The notes: generated by a model from the sequence alone, not told the origin. Positions 51,946 through 61,304 are shown, counted from the first letter of the stretch. The stretch is 64,000 nt of DNA from Sphingorhabdus profundilacus (GCF_009769755.1 NZ_SDWJ01000002.1:62001-126000); one strand, 5' to 3'. Made by a program: numbers and translations.

Positions 51946-52362
51946 CTAGCACGCTCCTGTGTAACGACCCTCTACCGCAAATGAAAAGGGCGAATTGTTG
52001 CGAATGCCTTGTGACTGGATATGGATCAACTTGCCTGATTCCTTGCGGATCGTCGTCAGTCCCTGCCCCGCGCCCTTGCAACTATAGCTGACGGTTACCG
52101 CAGTCGGGCTTGAGCGGACGACATAATGTTCACACAGGGCCGTTCCGTGCTGAATCTGCGTCAGCTTTATGGGGTCGCCCACGCAAATCTGATTGACCGA
52201 TGCGCCTGAAGGTCCGCCGCCTACTGCGCGCAATTGCCACATTCCGCGATCAATGGATTGCAAAAGCGACAGGTCGCCCCCTTGCGCCCATGCCATCGCA
52301 GCCGTTCCGGCGCATAGCAATAAAACGCCGGTCATGGCCTTATAAACAATATTCATTTTCAT
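51946..52362 (-). CDS. Secreted DUF3617-like protein
   Basis: The 138-residue product has a signal peptide (VYKAMTGVLLLCAGTAAMA, cleavage after AWA or nearby) and a mature domain with four cysteines, with C-terminal VEGRYTGAC. The pattern of Cys and GRYTGxC fits the DUF3617 family of secreted proteins in sphingomonads; I am moderately sure. The ATG at 52362 follows AAAGAAGCTT; the longer frame is unconserved. A hairpin cluster follows the stop. Function is unknown. Confidence 0.75.
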   Translation of the reverse strand: MKMNIVYKAMTGVLLLCAGTAAMAWAQGGDLSLLQSIDRGMWQLRAVGGGPSGASVNQICVGDPIKLTQIQHGTALCEHYVVRSSPTAVTVSYSCKGAGQGLTTIRKESGKLIHIQSQGIRNNSPFSFAVEGRYTGAC

Positions 52363-52506
52363 AAGCTTCTTTAACGTAAACCCTAGACAGTTATAGCGAA
52401 GCGGCCCCGTTATTGCCTGCGTAATAGCAGAAGTTGTTACAAATAGCACGATAGAATGTGGTATATGAACGATGAATGACTGATATTTTGCGACAAAGGT
52501 CGCATT

Positions 52507-53427
52507 TCAGTTATTGAAGCTTGTCAGACTGACCGGAAAGCGGCGTGAACAAAACTCGCAATCGACAACGATATCACCTGATTCATCCGCCATTTCAGCC
52601 CGGTCCTCAGCGGGAAATTTTGCAATAACGTCTCTGATATGCACCGGGTCGCAGCGACACCCTTTAGTCAGTATACCAGCCTGTTCAACCCGAACCTCAT
52701 CCTCTTCATGGAATAGACGCCAGACGATTTCCTCCAGCGGAAGTGCGGGGTCAGCCAATTCTTCGGGCAATACCGTAAAGGCAAGCATTCCGACATGTTC
52801 CCATTCGGGATGGTCGAGCCGCACGTGCAAACGCTCCCGCCCTTCTTCGCCTTCGGGCAGGTGCTGAACCAATATGCCGCCTGCGACACAACGACCGTCA
52901 ACATGGTCGACCGCAGTGCGGATGAATGTCGGGATCTGTTCGGATTGCACAAAATAATTTTGCGCGGCCTCTGACAAGCAAGAGCCTTCCAGCGGCACGA
53001 TCCCCTGATATCGCCCGCCACCTTCTGATGCAGGCCTGACGCGGTCGAAAGTGATGGCAAGATAGCCTGTTCCGAAAATTCCGAATAACGTCGAATCTGA
53101 AGGCAAAGCGGCGACGGTGTCAGCATCAAATTGGGCATATCCCCGCAATGCGCCGTCTTTATAGTCACATACCAAAAGGCGAATGGCACCCTTTTCGGTG
53201 TGCACCTGCATCGTCAATTGGCTGCCCTGATCTTTGAGCGATGCCCCAAGCATCGCTGTCAGGACCAAGGCTTCGGCCAGAGTTTTCTCGATCAACGGCG
53301 GATAGGCATGAGCTGCCAATATCTCGTTCAAGACAGCATCCAACCGCACCAATCGTCCGCGCGCATCTCGCACGGGGATGGAAAAGCGCAAAGGCTGGTC
53401 ACCAAAGGTTTCGGGTTGGGATGCCAT
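52507..53427 (-). CDS. hslO: Hsp33 redox-regulated chaperone
   Basis: The 306-residue cytoplasmic chaperone is activated by oxidation through zinc-binding cysteines at the C-terminus: CRCDPVHIRDV and CEFCSRRFP, together CxC and CxxC. The N-terminal domain (QPLRFSIPVRDARGRLVRLD) is typical. The ATG at 53427 gives MASQPETFG and fits homologues; the longer frame overlaps argF. It lies 25 bases behind argF, so it is cotranscribed with argD and argF, a common alphaproteobacterial order. Confidence 0.94.
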   Translation of the reverse strand: MASQPETFGDQPLRFSIPVRDARGRLVRLDAVLNEILAAHAYPPLIEKTLAEALVLTAMLGASLKDQGSQLTMQVHTEKGAIRLLVCDYKDGALRGYAQFDADTVAALPSDSTLFGIFGTGYLAITFDRVRPASEGGGRYQGIVPLEGSCLSEAAQNYFVQSEQIPTFIRTAVDHVDGRCVAGGILVQHLPEGEEGRERLHVRLDHPEWEHVGMLAFTVLPEELADPALPLEEIVWRLFHEEDEVRVEQAGILTKGCRCDPVHIRDVIAKFPAEDRAEMADESGDIVVDCEFCSRRFPVSLTSFNN

Positions 53428-53452
53428 CAACGCGCAACACTTTCCTGCATTT

Positions 53453-54382
53453 TCATGCCAATAATCCAAAGCACCAAAGCAGAATGGATTTCTGGCCATG
53501 CAGCCGGTTTTCTGCCTCGTCCCAAATGATCGACTGCGGTCCATCCAAAACGGCGTCGGTCACTTCTTCGCCCCGGTGCGCCGGAAGGCAATGTAGAAAC
53601 TTGGCATCCGGCTTTGCACCCGCCATCAACCGTTCGTTGACCTGATAAGGCATCATGGCGGCGATCTTATCATGGGCATGGTCCTGCCCCATCGACACCC
53701 AGGTGTCCGTGACCACAACATCCGCGCCAGCCACGGCCTCTGCCGCGTCGCGGGTCAGCGTGATCGTCGCGCCGGCAGCCTGCGCCGCTGTAATGAACAG
53801 GCTGTCGCTTTCATAACCCTGCGGTACGGCAATCCGGACGTTGAATTTGAAAATTCCCGCCGCCTCGACAATCGAGTTCAGCACATTATTCCCGTCGCCC
53901 AACCAGGCCACTTCCAGTCCTGGCAAAGCCTTGCCTTGTTCGGCTATGGTCAGCAAATCCGCCACAATCTGGCAGGGATGCGACAGGTTGGTGAGACCGT
54001 TGATAACCGGAACGCTGGCATATTTCGCCAGTTCCTCAATCTTCGCATGGTCGTCAGTGCGGATCATGATGGCGTCGACATAACGTGACAGCACCCGGGC
54101 CGTATCGGCAATACTCTCGCCCCGTCCGAGCTGCATCTGGCCGGACGCCATGAAAATACTGTCCCCGCCCAGTTGCTTCATCGCCATTTCAAACGATGTG
54201 CGTGTTCGGGTCGAATTTTTCTCGAAGATCATGCCCAGCGTATGCCCCGCCAGCGGCGCATCGCTATCGGCCTTGCCCTTGGTCCAGCCGGTCCGAACGG
54301 CTTTTCTATCCATGGCATCGGCAAGCATTACCGCAATGGCATCCCCCCCTGCATCCGACAGGTTCAGGAAATGTCGCGTCAT
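53453..54382 (-). CDS. argF: Ornithine carbamoyltransferase
   Basis: The 309-residue enzyme makes citrulline from ornithine and carbamoyl phosphate. Signature residues are STRTRTSFE (57-65, carbamoyl phosphate), HPCQ (135-138) and HCLP (264-267). The start overlaps the argD stop by four bases and the end is followed by hslO, giving an argD-argF-hslO operon. No regulatory site is clear. Confidence 0.97.
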   Translation of the reverse strand: MTRHFLNLSDAGGDAIAVMLADAMDRKAVRTGWTKGKADSDAPLAGHTLGMIFEKNSTRTRTSFEMAMKQLGGDSIFMASGQMQLGRGESIADTARVLSRYVDAIMIRTDDHAKIEELAKYASVPVINGLTNLSHPCQIVADLLTIAEQGKALPGLEVAWLGDGNNVLNSIVEAAGIFKFNVRIAVPQGYESDSLFITAAQAAGATITLTRDAAEAVAGADVVVTDTWVSMGQDHAHDKIAAMMPYQVNERLMAGAKPDAKFLHCLPAHRGEEVTDAVLDGPQSIIWDEAENRLHGQKSILLWCFGLLA

Positions 54383-55566
54383 GCAGCCGCCGGCATCTGA
54401 TAGCTCGCGGCCCCTGCCGACAGTTTTTCCATGAATGTCGTGATGTGGCTGTCGTCAATGTTCAGCGGCGGCAATACGCGGAATGTATTGTCCCCTGCTG
54501 CCACCGTCAGCAAGCCATGATTGTCGCGCAAATGGGCCACAAATGCCCGCGCTTCATGCGTCATCATAACGCCGAGCATCAGGCCCTTGCCCCGCACGCC
54601 GATGAAAAGATCGGGATAATTGCCGATAAACTGTTCCAATGCCGCGCGCAGCTTGTCACCTGTCGACCGCACTTGCGCCAGAAACTCTTCATTCGCCACG
54701 ACATCCCAGACCGCCTGACACGCGGCCATCGCAAAAGGATTGCCGCCATAGGTCGACCCATGCGTACCCACAACCATACCGCGCGCCGCTTTTTCGGTGG
54801 CAAGGCACGCGCCCACGGGGAATCCGCCGCCCAAGCCTTTGGCACTCGCCATGATATCGGGTTCGATGCCATATTGTTCATAGCAATAGAGCGTGCCGGA
54901 CCGCGCCACACCGCACTGCACTTCGTCAAGGATGAGCATCAGGCCATGTTCGTCGGCCAGCGCGCGCAGACCCTTCATAAAGGCATCCGAAGCAGGGCGC
55001 ACACCGCCCTCACCCTGAATGGGTTCGACCAGAAACGCCGCGGTCTTCGGACCGATTGCGGCCTTTGCACCTTCAAGGTCGTCGAAGTCGACATATTTGA
55101 AACCTTCGAGCAGCGGCAGGAAGCCCTTGTGCATTTTTTCCTGATTGCTCGCCGAAATCGTCGCCATCGTGCGGCCGTGAAAGGCATTTTTGAAGGTGAT
55201 GATTTCGTACCGGTCGCTGCCCTGGCTCTGGTGGTAGGCGCGGGCGGTTTTGATCGAACATTCGACAGCTTCCGCGCCCGAATTGGTGAAAAATACCGTA
55301 TCGGCAAAGGTCGTGTCAACCAACCGTTGGGCGAAGGCCTCGCCCTGCGGGCTGCCATATAGGTTGGACACGTGCATCAGCGTTGCCGCCTGATCCTGTA
55401 TCGCCTTGGTCAGATGCGGATGGCCATGGCCGAGAAGGTTCACCGCGATACCCGCAGCAAAATCCAGAGCGCGGCTGCCATCTTCGGAAATCAGCCAAGC
55501 GCCCTCGCCACGTACCGGCCGGAACCCACACCGCGGATAGACTGGCATTAAAGGCGTAATCGACAT
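54379..55566 (-). CDS. argD: Acetylornithine/succinyldiaminopimelate-type aminotransferase
   Basis: The 395-residue class III PLP aminotransferase acts in arginine (and possibly lysine) synthesis. The pyridoxal lysine is in [18 protein letters not shown], with [17 protein letters not shown] before it and [14 protein letters not shown] after. GGAAGGAAATAGCC precedes the ATG at 55566; the longer frame is the terminator region. It opens the argD-argF-hslO operon, and a hairpin terminator separates it from the OsmC gene upstream. Confidence 0.95.
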   Translation of the reverse strand: MSITPLMPVYPRCGFRPVRGEGAWLISEDGSRALDFAAGIAVNLLGHGHPHLTKAIQDQAATLMHVSNLYGSPQGEAFAQRLVDTTFADTVFFTNSGAEAVECSIKTARAYHQSQGSDRYEIITFKNAFHGRTMATISASNQEKMHKGFLPLLEGFKYVDFDDLEGAKAAIGPKTAAFLVEPIQGEGGVRPASDAFMKGLRALADEHGLMLILDEVQCGVARSGTLYCYEQYGIEPDIMASAKGLGGGFPVGACLATEKAARGMVVGTHGSTYGGNPFAMAACQAVWDVVANEEFLAQVRSTGDKLRAALEQFIGNYPDLFIGVRGKGLMLGVMMTHEARAFVAHLRDNHGLLTVAAGDNTFRVLPPLNIDDSHITTFMEKLSAGAASYQMPAAA

Positions 55567-55593
55567 GGCTATTTCCTTCCCATAGGACCAAAA

Positions 55594-55622
55594 GGCAAAA
55601 AGCGGCCCCACGGGACCGCTTG
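55594..55622 (-). terminator. Intrinsic terminator between the OsmC gene and argD
   Basis: On the minus strand AAGCGGTCCC-GTG-GGGCCGCTT forms a near-perfect stem followed by TTTTT. It ends the OsmC transcript 28 bases before the argD start, so argD needs a promoter within the terminator region or reads through. Confidence 0.75.
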
Positions 55623-55683
55623 CTTCTAAAGAGCCGCTATAAACCTGCAAAAAGGGCAAATCAACCCACAGGCTGGACTCACA

Positions 55684-56103
55684 TTACCCCAGAAGCGTGT
55701 TGATCGTGATCTGGTTGGTAAGGGTGCGATGAATCGGGCATTTTTCGGCAATTTCGATCAACTTCGCCCGTTGATCTTCATCCAAAGGCCCCTCCAGTCG
55801 GACGATCCGGTCGATCATATCAACCGGCTTGCCGTCATTTTCACCGGGCCGTTCTTCCTTGGAATGCTCGAGCATGACATGCACTTTCTCCAGCGGCCAT
55901 CCTTTGCGCGCCGCATACATTTCCAGCGTGATCGAGGTACAGGCACCCAGCGCCGACAGCAGCAATTCATATGGTGTCGGACCATTGTCCGTTCCCCCCA
56001 TTTCAACCGGCTCACCGGCGGCCCATTCATGCAGCCTGGCCTTGATAAGCTGAGCATATTTTCCATCAGCGCTTTCAACTATGGCATTGGGATTTTCGGT
56101 CAT
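55684..56103 (-). CDS. OsmC-family peroxiredoxin-like protein
   Basis: The 139-residue protein has the two family cysteines at Cys55 (SALGACTSITLEMYA) and Cys122 (EIAEKCPIHRTLTN), which reduce organic hydroperoxides in active members. It is cytoplasmic. The start overlaps the stop of a 40-codon membrane-protein gene. A terminator follows. It is of the YhfA/OsmC general type, and the peroxide substrate is unknown. Confidence 0.92.
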   Translation of the reverse strand: MTENPNAIVESADGKYAQLIKARLHEWAAGEPVEMGGTDNGPTPYELLLSALGACTSITLEMYAARKGWPLEKVHVMLEHSKEERPGENDGKPVDMIDRIVRLEGPLDEDQRAKLIEIAEKCPIHRTLTNQITINTLLG

Positions 56104-56222
56104 ATTTCCTTGTCCTTCTCACGCTTCGCAGCCGCAATCCGGCGGCGAAGATAACCAAAGAGCAGCAGATGAAACGCCAGCGAGAGCAGGACAATGATAG
56201 CTATGATTTTAGCAGCGCTCAT
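56100..56222 (-). CDS. 40-residue single-pass membrane protein (smORF)
   Basis: The product MSAAKIIAIIVLLSLAFHLL (first 20) continues into a basic tail with LRRRIAAAKREKDKEI. It has one hydrophobic helix (about 6-23) followed by positive charges. The stop overlaps the OsmC start (ATGA), which suggests translational coupling. The start lies only five bases from the end of the MITE-like element, which appears to have replaced the original promoter. No ribosome-binding site is clear, so translation is uncertain. Confidence 0.6.
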   Translation of the reverse strand: MSAAKIIAIIVLLSLAFHLLLFGYLRRRIAAAKREKDKEI

Positions 56223-56226
56223 AATC

Positions 56227-56493
56227 TAGGGTCAGGACCACTTAAATGCACTTGCGCGGTTTGAGGCCATTTTACACAGGGCAAGGAAGGAAGCCGCAGG
56301 GATATAGATACATCTCAAGGCTTTCTGACGCAGCGATGGGCAAAATGGGTCAAATCCTTCGGACGTCAAAATGGCTTTGATATCGAACCAAAATACGCTT
56401 GCAGGCAGAGTGACTGTCTGACGGCGCGCATTTTGGTCCGATATCTTCGCCATTTTGACGCCTCGCAAGTGGTTTTAAGTGGTCCTGACCCTA
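56227..56493. mobile_element. 267-bp MITE-like element with perfect 20-bp terminal inverted repeats
   Basis: TAGGGTCAGGACCACTTAAA at 56227-56246 and its exact inverse at 56474-56493 bound a non-coding unit. Outer TA/TA bases fit a two-base target duplication as in IS630/Tc1 elements, which is inference. The subterminal regions are further imperfect inverted repeats with the core GCGTCAAAATGGC twice (56368 and 56457 on opposite strands). A single end occurs at 22011 and an internal relative at 36948. No transposase is coded; gene-free region 56223-56544 contains only this. Confidence 0.75.
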
Positions 56494-56544
56494 AGTATAA
56501 CGCCGCATATTGAGACCGCAATGTCGTGCAACTAGGATGGGGAC

Positions 56545-57231
56545 CTAGTTCAGACCCGAATTCAGCGATATGTGGGGCGGGCATTCGGCAATATCGGCGT
56601 GATCAGCTTGGCGTCCGCACAAGGCACTGGCCATAAAATGGTTCATGTCCCGGTGATGCGCTTCGTCCGCCCGAATGATCAGGATCACGTCACGCAAGGT
56701 CGTGCCTTCCGGCAAGTTCCAGTATCGGAGCGCTACGGCAGGTGCAGGCGGATTGGTATGTCGGCCAGAATCAATTTCTTCGAGGTAGAGCGTGTAGCTC
56801 AAGACAGCCTCTTCCTCGAAATAGCCCACCAGACGGTGCGCCGTGCGATCGGAAATCAGATACAGAAAGAAAAAGCCGACATAGAAAAACCATTGCACGG
56901 TTAATATGATCATCCGCTCGAACCAGGACGGTTGGGCAATCTCGATGAAGGTCATCAAATGCATCCGCTCATTTTCGGCCTCGTCCATCAGGGTCCGGAT
57001 CCATCCGTTGTCATCCTGCATCAACCGCAATGCACGCAGATGGGTCAATGTAGCACCGACCATTCCTGGCACTGCGGCAACAGTCTCCAGAACGATGGCG
57101 CGATTTCCATAGCGCTTGGCAAAGAAGGTGTCCGCACCCCAGCGCAACAGTTTCGTCACGCCGAGCGCGAAACGGTCGGATAGGCCTTGTGCTTGATAGT
57201 GGCTGGAAGGTCTCTCAATTATATTTGTCAT
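56545..57231 (-). CDS. aox: Alternative oxidase (cyanide-insensitive ubiquinol oxidase)
   Basis: The 228-residue di-iron membrane protein carries all ligands: Glu49 (VLETVA), Glu88 and His91 (ENERMH), Glu140 (FEEEAV), Glu190 and His193 (ADEAHH). It oxidises ubiquinol and reduces oxygen to water without pumping protons. Bacterial AOX is known in Novosphingobium and relatives. GGAAATCACC lies before the ATG. The gene is next to the MITE-like element and downstream of the MipZ-type gene in the same orientation, separated by 119 bases. Confidence 0.95.
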   Translation of the reverse strand: MTNIIERPSSHYQAQGLSDRFALGVTKLLRWGADTFFAKRYGNRAIVLETVAAVPGMVGATLTHLRALRLMQDDNGWIRTLMDEAENERMHLMTFIEIAQPSWFERMIILTVQWFFYVGFFFLYLISDRTAHRLVGYFEEEAVLSYTLYLEEIDSGRHTNPPAPAVALRYWNLPEGTTLRDVILIIRADEAHHRDMNHFMASALCGRQADHADIAECPPHISLNSGLN

Positions 57232-57350
57232 GGTGATTTCCCTAGTGGAATGGACCGACAAAGCGCCATATTACATCACAGAGCAAATTGAATTCGAACG
57301 CAGCAAATTTACTTTTTTGCAACTGCGGCCCATGGGCCCGACAATATGTT

Positions 57351-58325
57351 TTATTCCGGCTGCGCGTCCGGCACCGCAATTGCCCGCTTCAACGCCGCGC
57401 TAGGCAGATTGAGCGCGCGCAGCATGGCCCAAATCTCCTCGCGGGCATTAGGCTGGGCTTTCCCGAGATCCGGTAGCGTATCCAGATCGAACAAGGTCAG
57501 CCCAAGGGGAAACAGCTCGCGATAGGTGACGCGCTCACGTAGGCCCGGCACGATCCGGAAGCCCGCAGCAGGCGCAATCTTGTCCAGCGCGTCGCGCACC
57601 TTGCGTTCATTATTGGTGGCAAGGCTACGCGACCGGTTCTGCATCACGACCCAGTCAAGGGCCGTGGCGCGCAGCGCAATGCCAGGGTCCTTGAGATGTT
57701 CGACCAGCCTTGCGAAATTGCCAAGGGTTTTGAAATCGCCCGTGCGCGGGTCGATATGGCCGAGCATGTCGAGGTCGATGAAACTGTCGTTCACCGGCGT
57801 CACGATTGTATCGGCCATGAAGATGGCTTTTCGCGCAATGGGCGAGTCATGTCCGCCGACGTCGATCACGATGAAACTGTTGTGAATGCGCGCCATACGG
57901 AGCTTTTCAGCCAACTCATTCTCGTTCTGCTGCGCGAGCATGATCTGTTCGGGGCCGGGAAGCTTCACACCATATTCGCGCTCACTCTCCTGCCGTGCCC
58001 ACAAGGCGCGGTGCAACGTGAGTTGGCGCAGATCGACATCGAGCGCGGCCACCCGCTCGCCCGCATTACACAGCGCGATGCAGGTATGGAAAGCCGATGT
58101 CGATTTGCCGACCCCGCCCTTTTCATTGGCAAAAACAATGATATGCCCCTTGGGAGTGGACACCGGATATTTCATCCATGACGGCTGTACCGGTTCGGAC
58201 GGGATCGCGAAATTCTCGAAATCCGGCATCGTCGCCACCGGTGGCGGCGGCCAAGGCTGCGCGGGTGCAGACGACGGCAATGCCGACCCCGCCTTTCGCC
58301 GTTTGAAGCGATCAAATAATCCCAA
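57351..58325 (-). CDS. mipZ: MipZ-like division-plane positioning ATPase (ParA family)
   Basis: The ParA-type Walker A motif is ANEKGGVGKSTSAFH (near residue 47-61), with VAALDVDLRQLTLHRAL and IVIDVGGHDSPIARKAIFMAD. The last is the MipZ form. In Caulobacter MipZ gradients keep FtsZ at midcell by inhibiting polymerisation. The start is a TTG at 58325 with GGAGG upstream, giving MGLFDRFKRRK; the long frame from 58361 is less likely. About 324 residues, slightly longer than Caulobacter MipZ. It lies beside MazF and AOX with no parB in the window. Confidence 0.88.
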   Translation of the reverse strand: MGLFDRFKRRKAGSALPSSAPAQPWPPPPVATMPDFENFAIPSEPVQPSWMKYPVSTPKGHIIVFANEKGGVGKSTSAFHTCIALCNAGERVAALDVDLRQLTLHRALWARQESEREYGVKLPGPEQIMLAQQNENELAEKLRMARIHNSFIVIDVGGHDSPIARKAIFMADTIVTPVNDSFIDLDMLGHIDPRTGDFKTLGNFARLVEHLKDPGIALRATALDWVVMQNRSRSLATNNERKVRDALDKIAPAAGFRIVPGLRERVTYRELFPLGLTLFDLDTLPDLGKAQPNAREEIWAMLRALNLPSAALKRAIAVPDAQPE

Positions 58326-58440
58326 CTGGCCTTGCCTCCGATTGCGCCGGTGATGGCCCAAGGTGGCTGGGGTTTCAAGGGGTTTGGCCGATAGAGGGTT
58401 AAAGTCGGGTCTTACCGATCAGTTCTAGAACGCGGCCCCA

Positions 58441-58770
58441 TCAAATTTCAAACAATGTTGCCACCCTTGCAAGTACATCTTCCAGTTGCGCCTCAGGCAA
58501 ACTGTCTACCTTGCGACCGCCTCTTTCGGCGATATCCAACACGCGAGGCTGATCGCACCGCACGACTCCAGTGGTCTTGATACCGCTAATTTCGACGGCG
58601 AAACCGAGACGGCGCGCAAAGTCACCGCCGTTTGTAATAGGCAGAACAACCGGCAACTGGGTTGCAGCATTGAACTCGGTCGGCGACACAATCAGAACGG
58701 GACGATGCCCCTGTTGCTCTCGGCCTAGTGTCGGATTGAGCGAAACCATAAAAATGTCGCCGCGATTCAC
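58441..58770 (-). CDS. mazF: MazF/PemK-family mRNA interferase toxin
   Basis: The 109-residue toxin begins MNRGDIFMVSLNPTLGREQQ and contains HRPVLIVSP and VRCDQPRVLDI, the MazF substrate-binding Arg and Asp regions. It should cut RNA at short single-strand sequences; the target is not predictable. The gene overlaps the antitoxin stop by four bases (ATGA), the normal arrangement with antitoxin first. Confidence 0.92.
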   Translation of the reverse strand: MNRGDIFMVSLNPTLGREQQGHRPVLIVSPTEFNAATQLPVVLPITNGGDFARRLGFAVEISGIKTTGVVRCDQPRVLDIAERGGRKVDSLPEAQLEDVLARVATLFEI

Positions 58771-59024
58771 ATCAATTCCTTGCCCACGGCAGCCGCATCA
58801 AGCCACTCACGATCATCGGAAATAGCAGCGGCGGTATAATCCGACGCTGCAAGCAATTCCGCCATGGTGTAGTGCGGCTTTGGTGACGCCTCGACCACCA
58901 AGCGATCACCGTCTACAGCTAAGCCGACAGACGCACCCGGTTTTAAATGGAGAAGATCGAGCAATGCAGGCGGTACAGCCAACATGACCGATCCGCCAAC
59001 CTTGCGAAGATTTGTGATGTGCAT
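58767..59024 (-). CDS. mazE: MazE-like AbrB-type antitoxin
   Basis: The 85-residue protein has an N-terminal AbrB/SpoVT swapped-hairpin DNA-binding domain (NLRKVGGSVMLAVPPALLDLL) and a C-terminal toxin-neutralising tail. AAGGG lies eight bases before the ATG. A 7-base dyad lies just upstream, fitting autoregulation by the MazE-MazF complex. It precedes and overlaps mazF. Confidence 0.88.
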   Translation of the reverse strand: MHITNLRKVGGSVMLAVPPALLDLLHLKPGASVGLAVDGDRLVVEASPKPHYTMAELLAASDYTAAAISDDREWLDAAAVGKELM

Positions 59025-59040
59025 ATCGAACCCTTATTGA

Positions 59041-59058
59041 GTTATATTTTTATATAAC
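59041..59058. promoter_or_regulatory. Dyad GTTATAT-TTTT-ATATAAC, mazEF operator
   Basis: The perfect 7-base arms lie 17 bases upstream of mazE, include a possible -10 (TATAAC or TATATT), and fit the autoregulatory site of AbrB-type antitoxins. Confidence 0.65.
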
Positions 59059-59094
59059 ATCTTACTTTGATACCGTCAATTAGACAGATAGACT

Positions 59095-60918
59095 CTACTC
59101 CACCGTCACCGATTTCGCCAAATTCCTTGGCTGGTCGACATCGGTGCCCTTGGCGCAGGCGACGTGGTAGGCGAGGAGTTGCACCGGCACCGCATAGACC
59201 AACGGCGCAATCAGCGGATGGACTGACGGCATTTCGATGGTGGCAAGGCAGCCTTCGCCGGCTTCCTCAATCCCTTCGGCGTCGGAGATCAGCACAACCT
59301 TGCCGCCGCGGGCGCGGACTTCTTGCATGTTGCTGACGGTTTTTTCAAACAGCGGGCCCGACGGGGCGAGGACGATGACCGGTACGGCTTCGTCGATGAG
59401 CGCGATGGGGCCGTGCTTCATTTCGCCCGATGCGTAACCTTCGGCGTGGATGTAGCTGATTTCCTTGAGTTTCAGCGCACCCTCCATCGCCAACGGATAG
59501 TCGGGGCCACGGCCAAGATAGAGCACATCGCGCGCAGGTGCGATGAGATGCGCCATCGCTGCAATATCCTCATCATGGGCGAGCGCGGCATTGAGCGCGG
59601 CGGGTGCCTCGATCAGGTGGCGGACGATTTCGCGTTCTTGTTCCGCCGACAGCTTGCCTTTCACCAGCGCCAGATGCGCGGCCAGCGCGGCGAGAACGGC
59701 GAGCTGGCACGTGAAGGCCTTGGTCGACGCCACGCCGATTTCGGGGCCAGCGTGGGTCGGCAATAACAGGTCGGCTTCGCGCGCCATGCTTGATGTGGGC
59801 ACGTTGACGACCACCGCAATGGTCTGCCCATGTTCCTTGCAATGGCGCAGCGCCGCGAGTGTGTCAGCGGTCTCGCCCGATTGGGATATGAACAGCGCCA
59901 GACCGCCTTCTTCCAACACGGGATCGCGATAACGGAATTCAGATGCGACATCGATGTCGACGGGAACGCGGGCAAAGGTTTCGAACCAATATTTGGCGAC
60001 CATGCCTGCATAATAGCTGGTACCGCAGGCGACGATGGTGATGCGCTTTACCCCCGCAAGATCGAAATCCATTTGCGGTAGGGCGACCGTCTGTTCGAGC
60101 GGACGGATGTAGCTGGAAAGAGTCTGGGCGACCACGGTGGGCTGCTCAAAAATCTCCTTCTGCATATAATGGCGGTAATTGCCCTTTTCGATCGAGGCCG
60201 CAGACACGCCTGAAGTGGTGATTTCGCGTTCGACGGGATTATTGTCCTTGTCGAAAATCTGCGCGCCTTCGCGGGCGATGACGACCCAGTCGCCTTCCTC
60301 CAGATAGGCAATCTGCTGCGTTAACGGCGCGAGCGCCAGCGCATCGGACCCCAGATAGGTTTCCCCGTCGCCATAGCCCACGACCAGCGGGCTGCCGAGA
60401 CGCGCGCCTATGAGGAAATCGGGGAATTGCCGAAAGGCGATGGCCAACGCGAACGCACCGCGCAAACGCGGGAGCACAGTCTTTACTGCATCCGCGGGAG
60501 AATGCCCGGCCTCGACCTGTTCGGACACCAGATGCGCGACCACCTCGGTATCGGTTTCGCTTTCAAAAGTCCGGCCGCGGGCGGTCAGTTCATCGCGTAA
60601 CTGCTTGAAATTTTCGATGATGCCATTGTGGACCAGGGCCACTTCCTGCGTCGCGTGCGGGTGGGCGTTGCTGGTGGTCGGCGCGCCATGCGTGGCCCAG
60701 CGGGTGTGGGCGATACCGATATTGCCCGGCGCATCGTCGGATTTCAGGACCTGCACCAGATTGGCCAATTTGCCCTCGGCGCGGCGGCGGACCAGTTGTC
60801 CGTCATGCACGGTGCAGACACCGGCGGAGTCATATCCGCGATACTCCATCCGCTTCAGCCCATCGACCAGACGGTCAGAAACTGCTTCTTTACCTACAAT
60901 GCCAATAATGCCGCACAT
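59095..60918 (-). CDS. glmS: Glutamine--fructose-6-phosphate aminotransferase
   Basis: The 607-residue enzyme makes glucosamine-6-phosphate. Cys2 (MCGIIGIVGK) is the glutaminase nucleophile, and the two SIS domains carry ACGTSYYAGMVAKYW, ISQSGETADTLAAL and the terminal KSVTVE. The start overlaps the VapC stop by one base. No glmS ribozyme is present; only 176 bases of gene-free sequence, none upstream, are available. Together with glmU it supplies UDP-GlcNAc. Confidence 0.97.
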   Translation of the reverse strand: MCGIIGIVGKEAVSDRLVDGLKRMEYRGYDSAGVCTVHDGQLVRRRAEGKLANLVQVLKSDDAPGNIGIAHTRWATHGAPTTSNAHPHATQEVALVHNGIIENFKQLRDELTARGRTFESETDTEVVAHLVSEQVEAGHSPADAVKTVLPRLRGAFALAIAFRQFPDFLIGARLGSPLVVGYGDGETYLGSDALALAPLTQQIAYLEEGDWVVIAREGAQIFDKDNNPVEREITTSGVSAASIEKGNYRHYMQKEIFEQPTVVAQTLSSYIRPLEQTVALPQMDFDLAGVKRITIVACGTSYYAGMVAKYWFETFARVPVDIDVASEFRYRDPVLEEGGLALFISQSGETADTLAALRHCKEHGQTIAVVVNVPTSSMAREADLLLPTHAGPEIGVASTKAFTCQLAVLAALAAHLALVKGKLSAEQEREIVRHLIEAPAALNAALAHDEDIAAMAHLIAPARDVLYLGRGPDYPLAMEGALKLKEISYIHAEGYASGEMKHGPIALIDEAVPVIVLAPSGPLFEKTVSNMQEVRARGGKVVLISDAEGIEEAGEGCLATIEMPSVHPLIAPLVYAVPVQLLAYHVACAKGTDVDQPRNLAKSVTVE

Positions 60919-61304
60919 TAAAGTTCATCCAATTTATAAGGGATACGAATGCCGGGCATCTCTGCCGGAAAATCTTTAGTATTTCGTGTGACCAGCACGC
61001 GCCCACGAAGCATTGCCGTCGCGAGGATCACCGCGTCAGGGGATTTCAGACGCGTCCGTTCTCGGCGAAGCGCGGCTGCCCGTTCAGCAATTTCCGAGTC
61101 AACCTCATCAATGCCAAAGCCGGACAGAAGCATCTCGGCGCGCCGCAATCCTTCGCCTTCGCCTTTGGACATGACTTCAATCCAGACCATCCGGCTCACC
61201 CAGACTCGCCCCCGCTGAACCGCACGCTCCAGTTCCGCACGTCCCTTTGGGATGCCGCGTAACGTGTCGATCAATATGTTGCTGTCAAACGTAAAGCCAC
61301 TCAC
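60918..61304 (-). CDS. vapC: VapC-type PIN-domain toxin
   Basis: The 128-residue PIN-domain protein has acidic residues Asp7 (FTFDSNILIDTLRG), a middle Glu in VWIEVMSK and Asp in LKSPDAVILATAMLRG, which coordinate magnesium for RNA cutting. It should be a site-specific RNase, often on tRNA. It overlaps the antitoxin stop by four bases and its own stop overlaps the glmS start by one base, so the toxin and an essential gene may be translationally coupled. Confidence 0.9.
   Translation of the reverse strand: MSGFTFDSNILIDTLRGIPKGRAELERAVQRGRVWVSRMVWIEVMSKGEGEGLRRAEMLLSGFGIDEVDSEIAERAAALRRERTRLKSPDAVILATAMLRGRVLVTRNTKDFPAEMPGIRIPYKLDEL

Noticed and set aside
51936-51950. GGGTCAGGACC near the DUF3617-like stop as a MITE end
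   Set aside because: Only 11 bases match the element end and the following CACTTAAA is absent.
59025-60918. glmS ribozyme or riboswitch upstream of glmS
   Set aside because: The vapC gene overlaps the glmS start, and such ribozymes belong mainly to Gram-positive bacteria.
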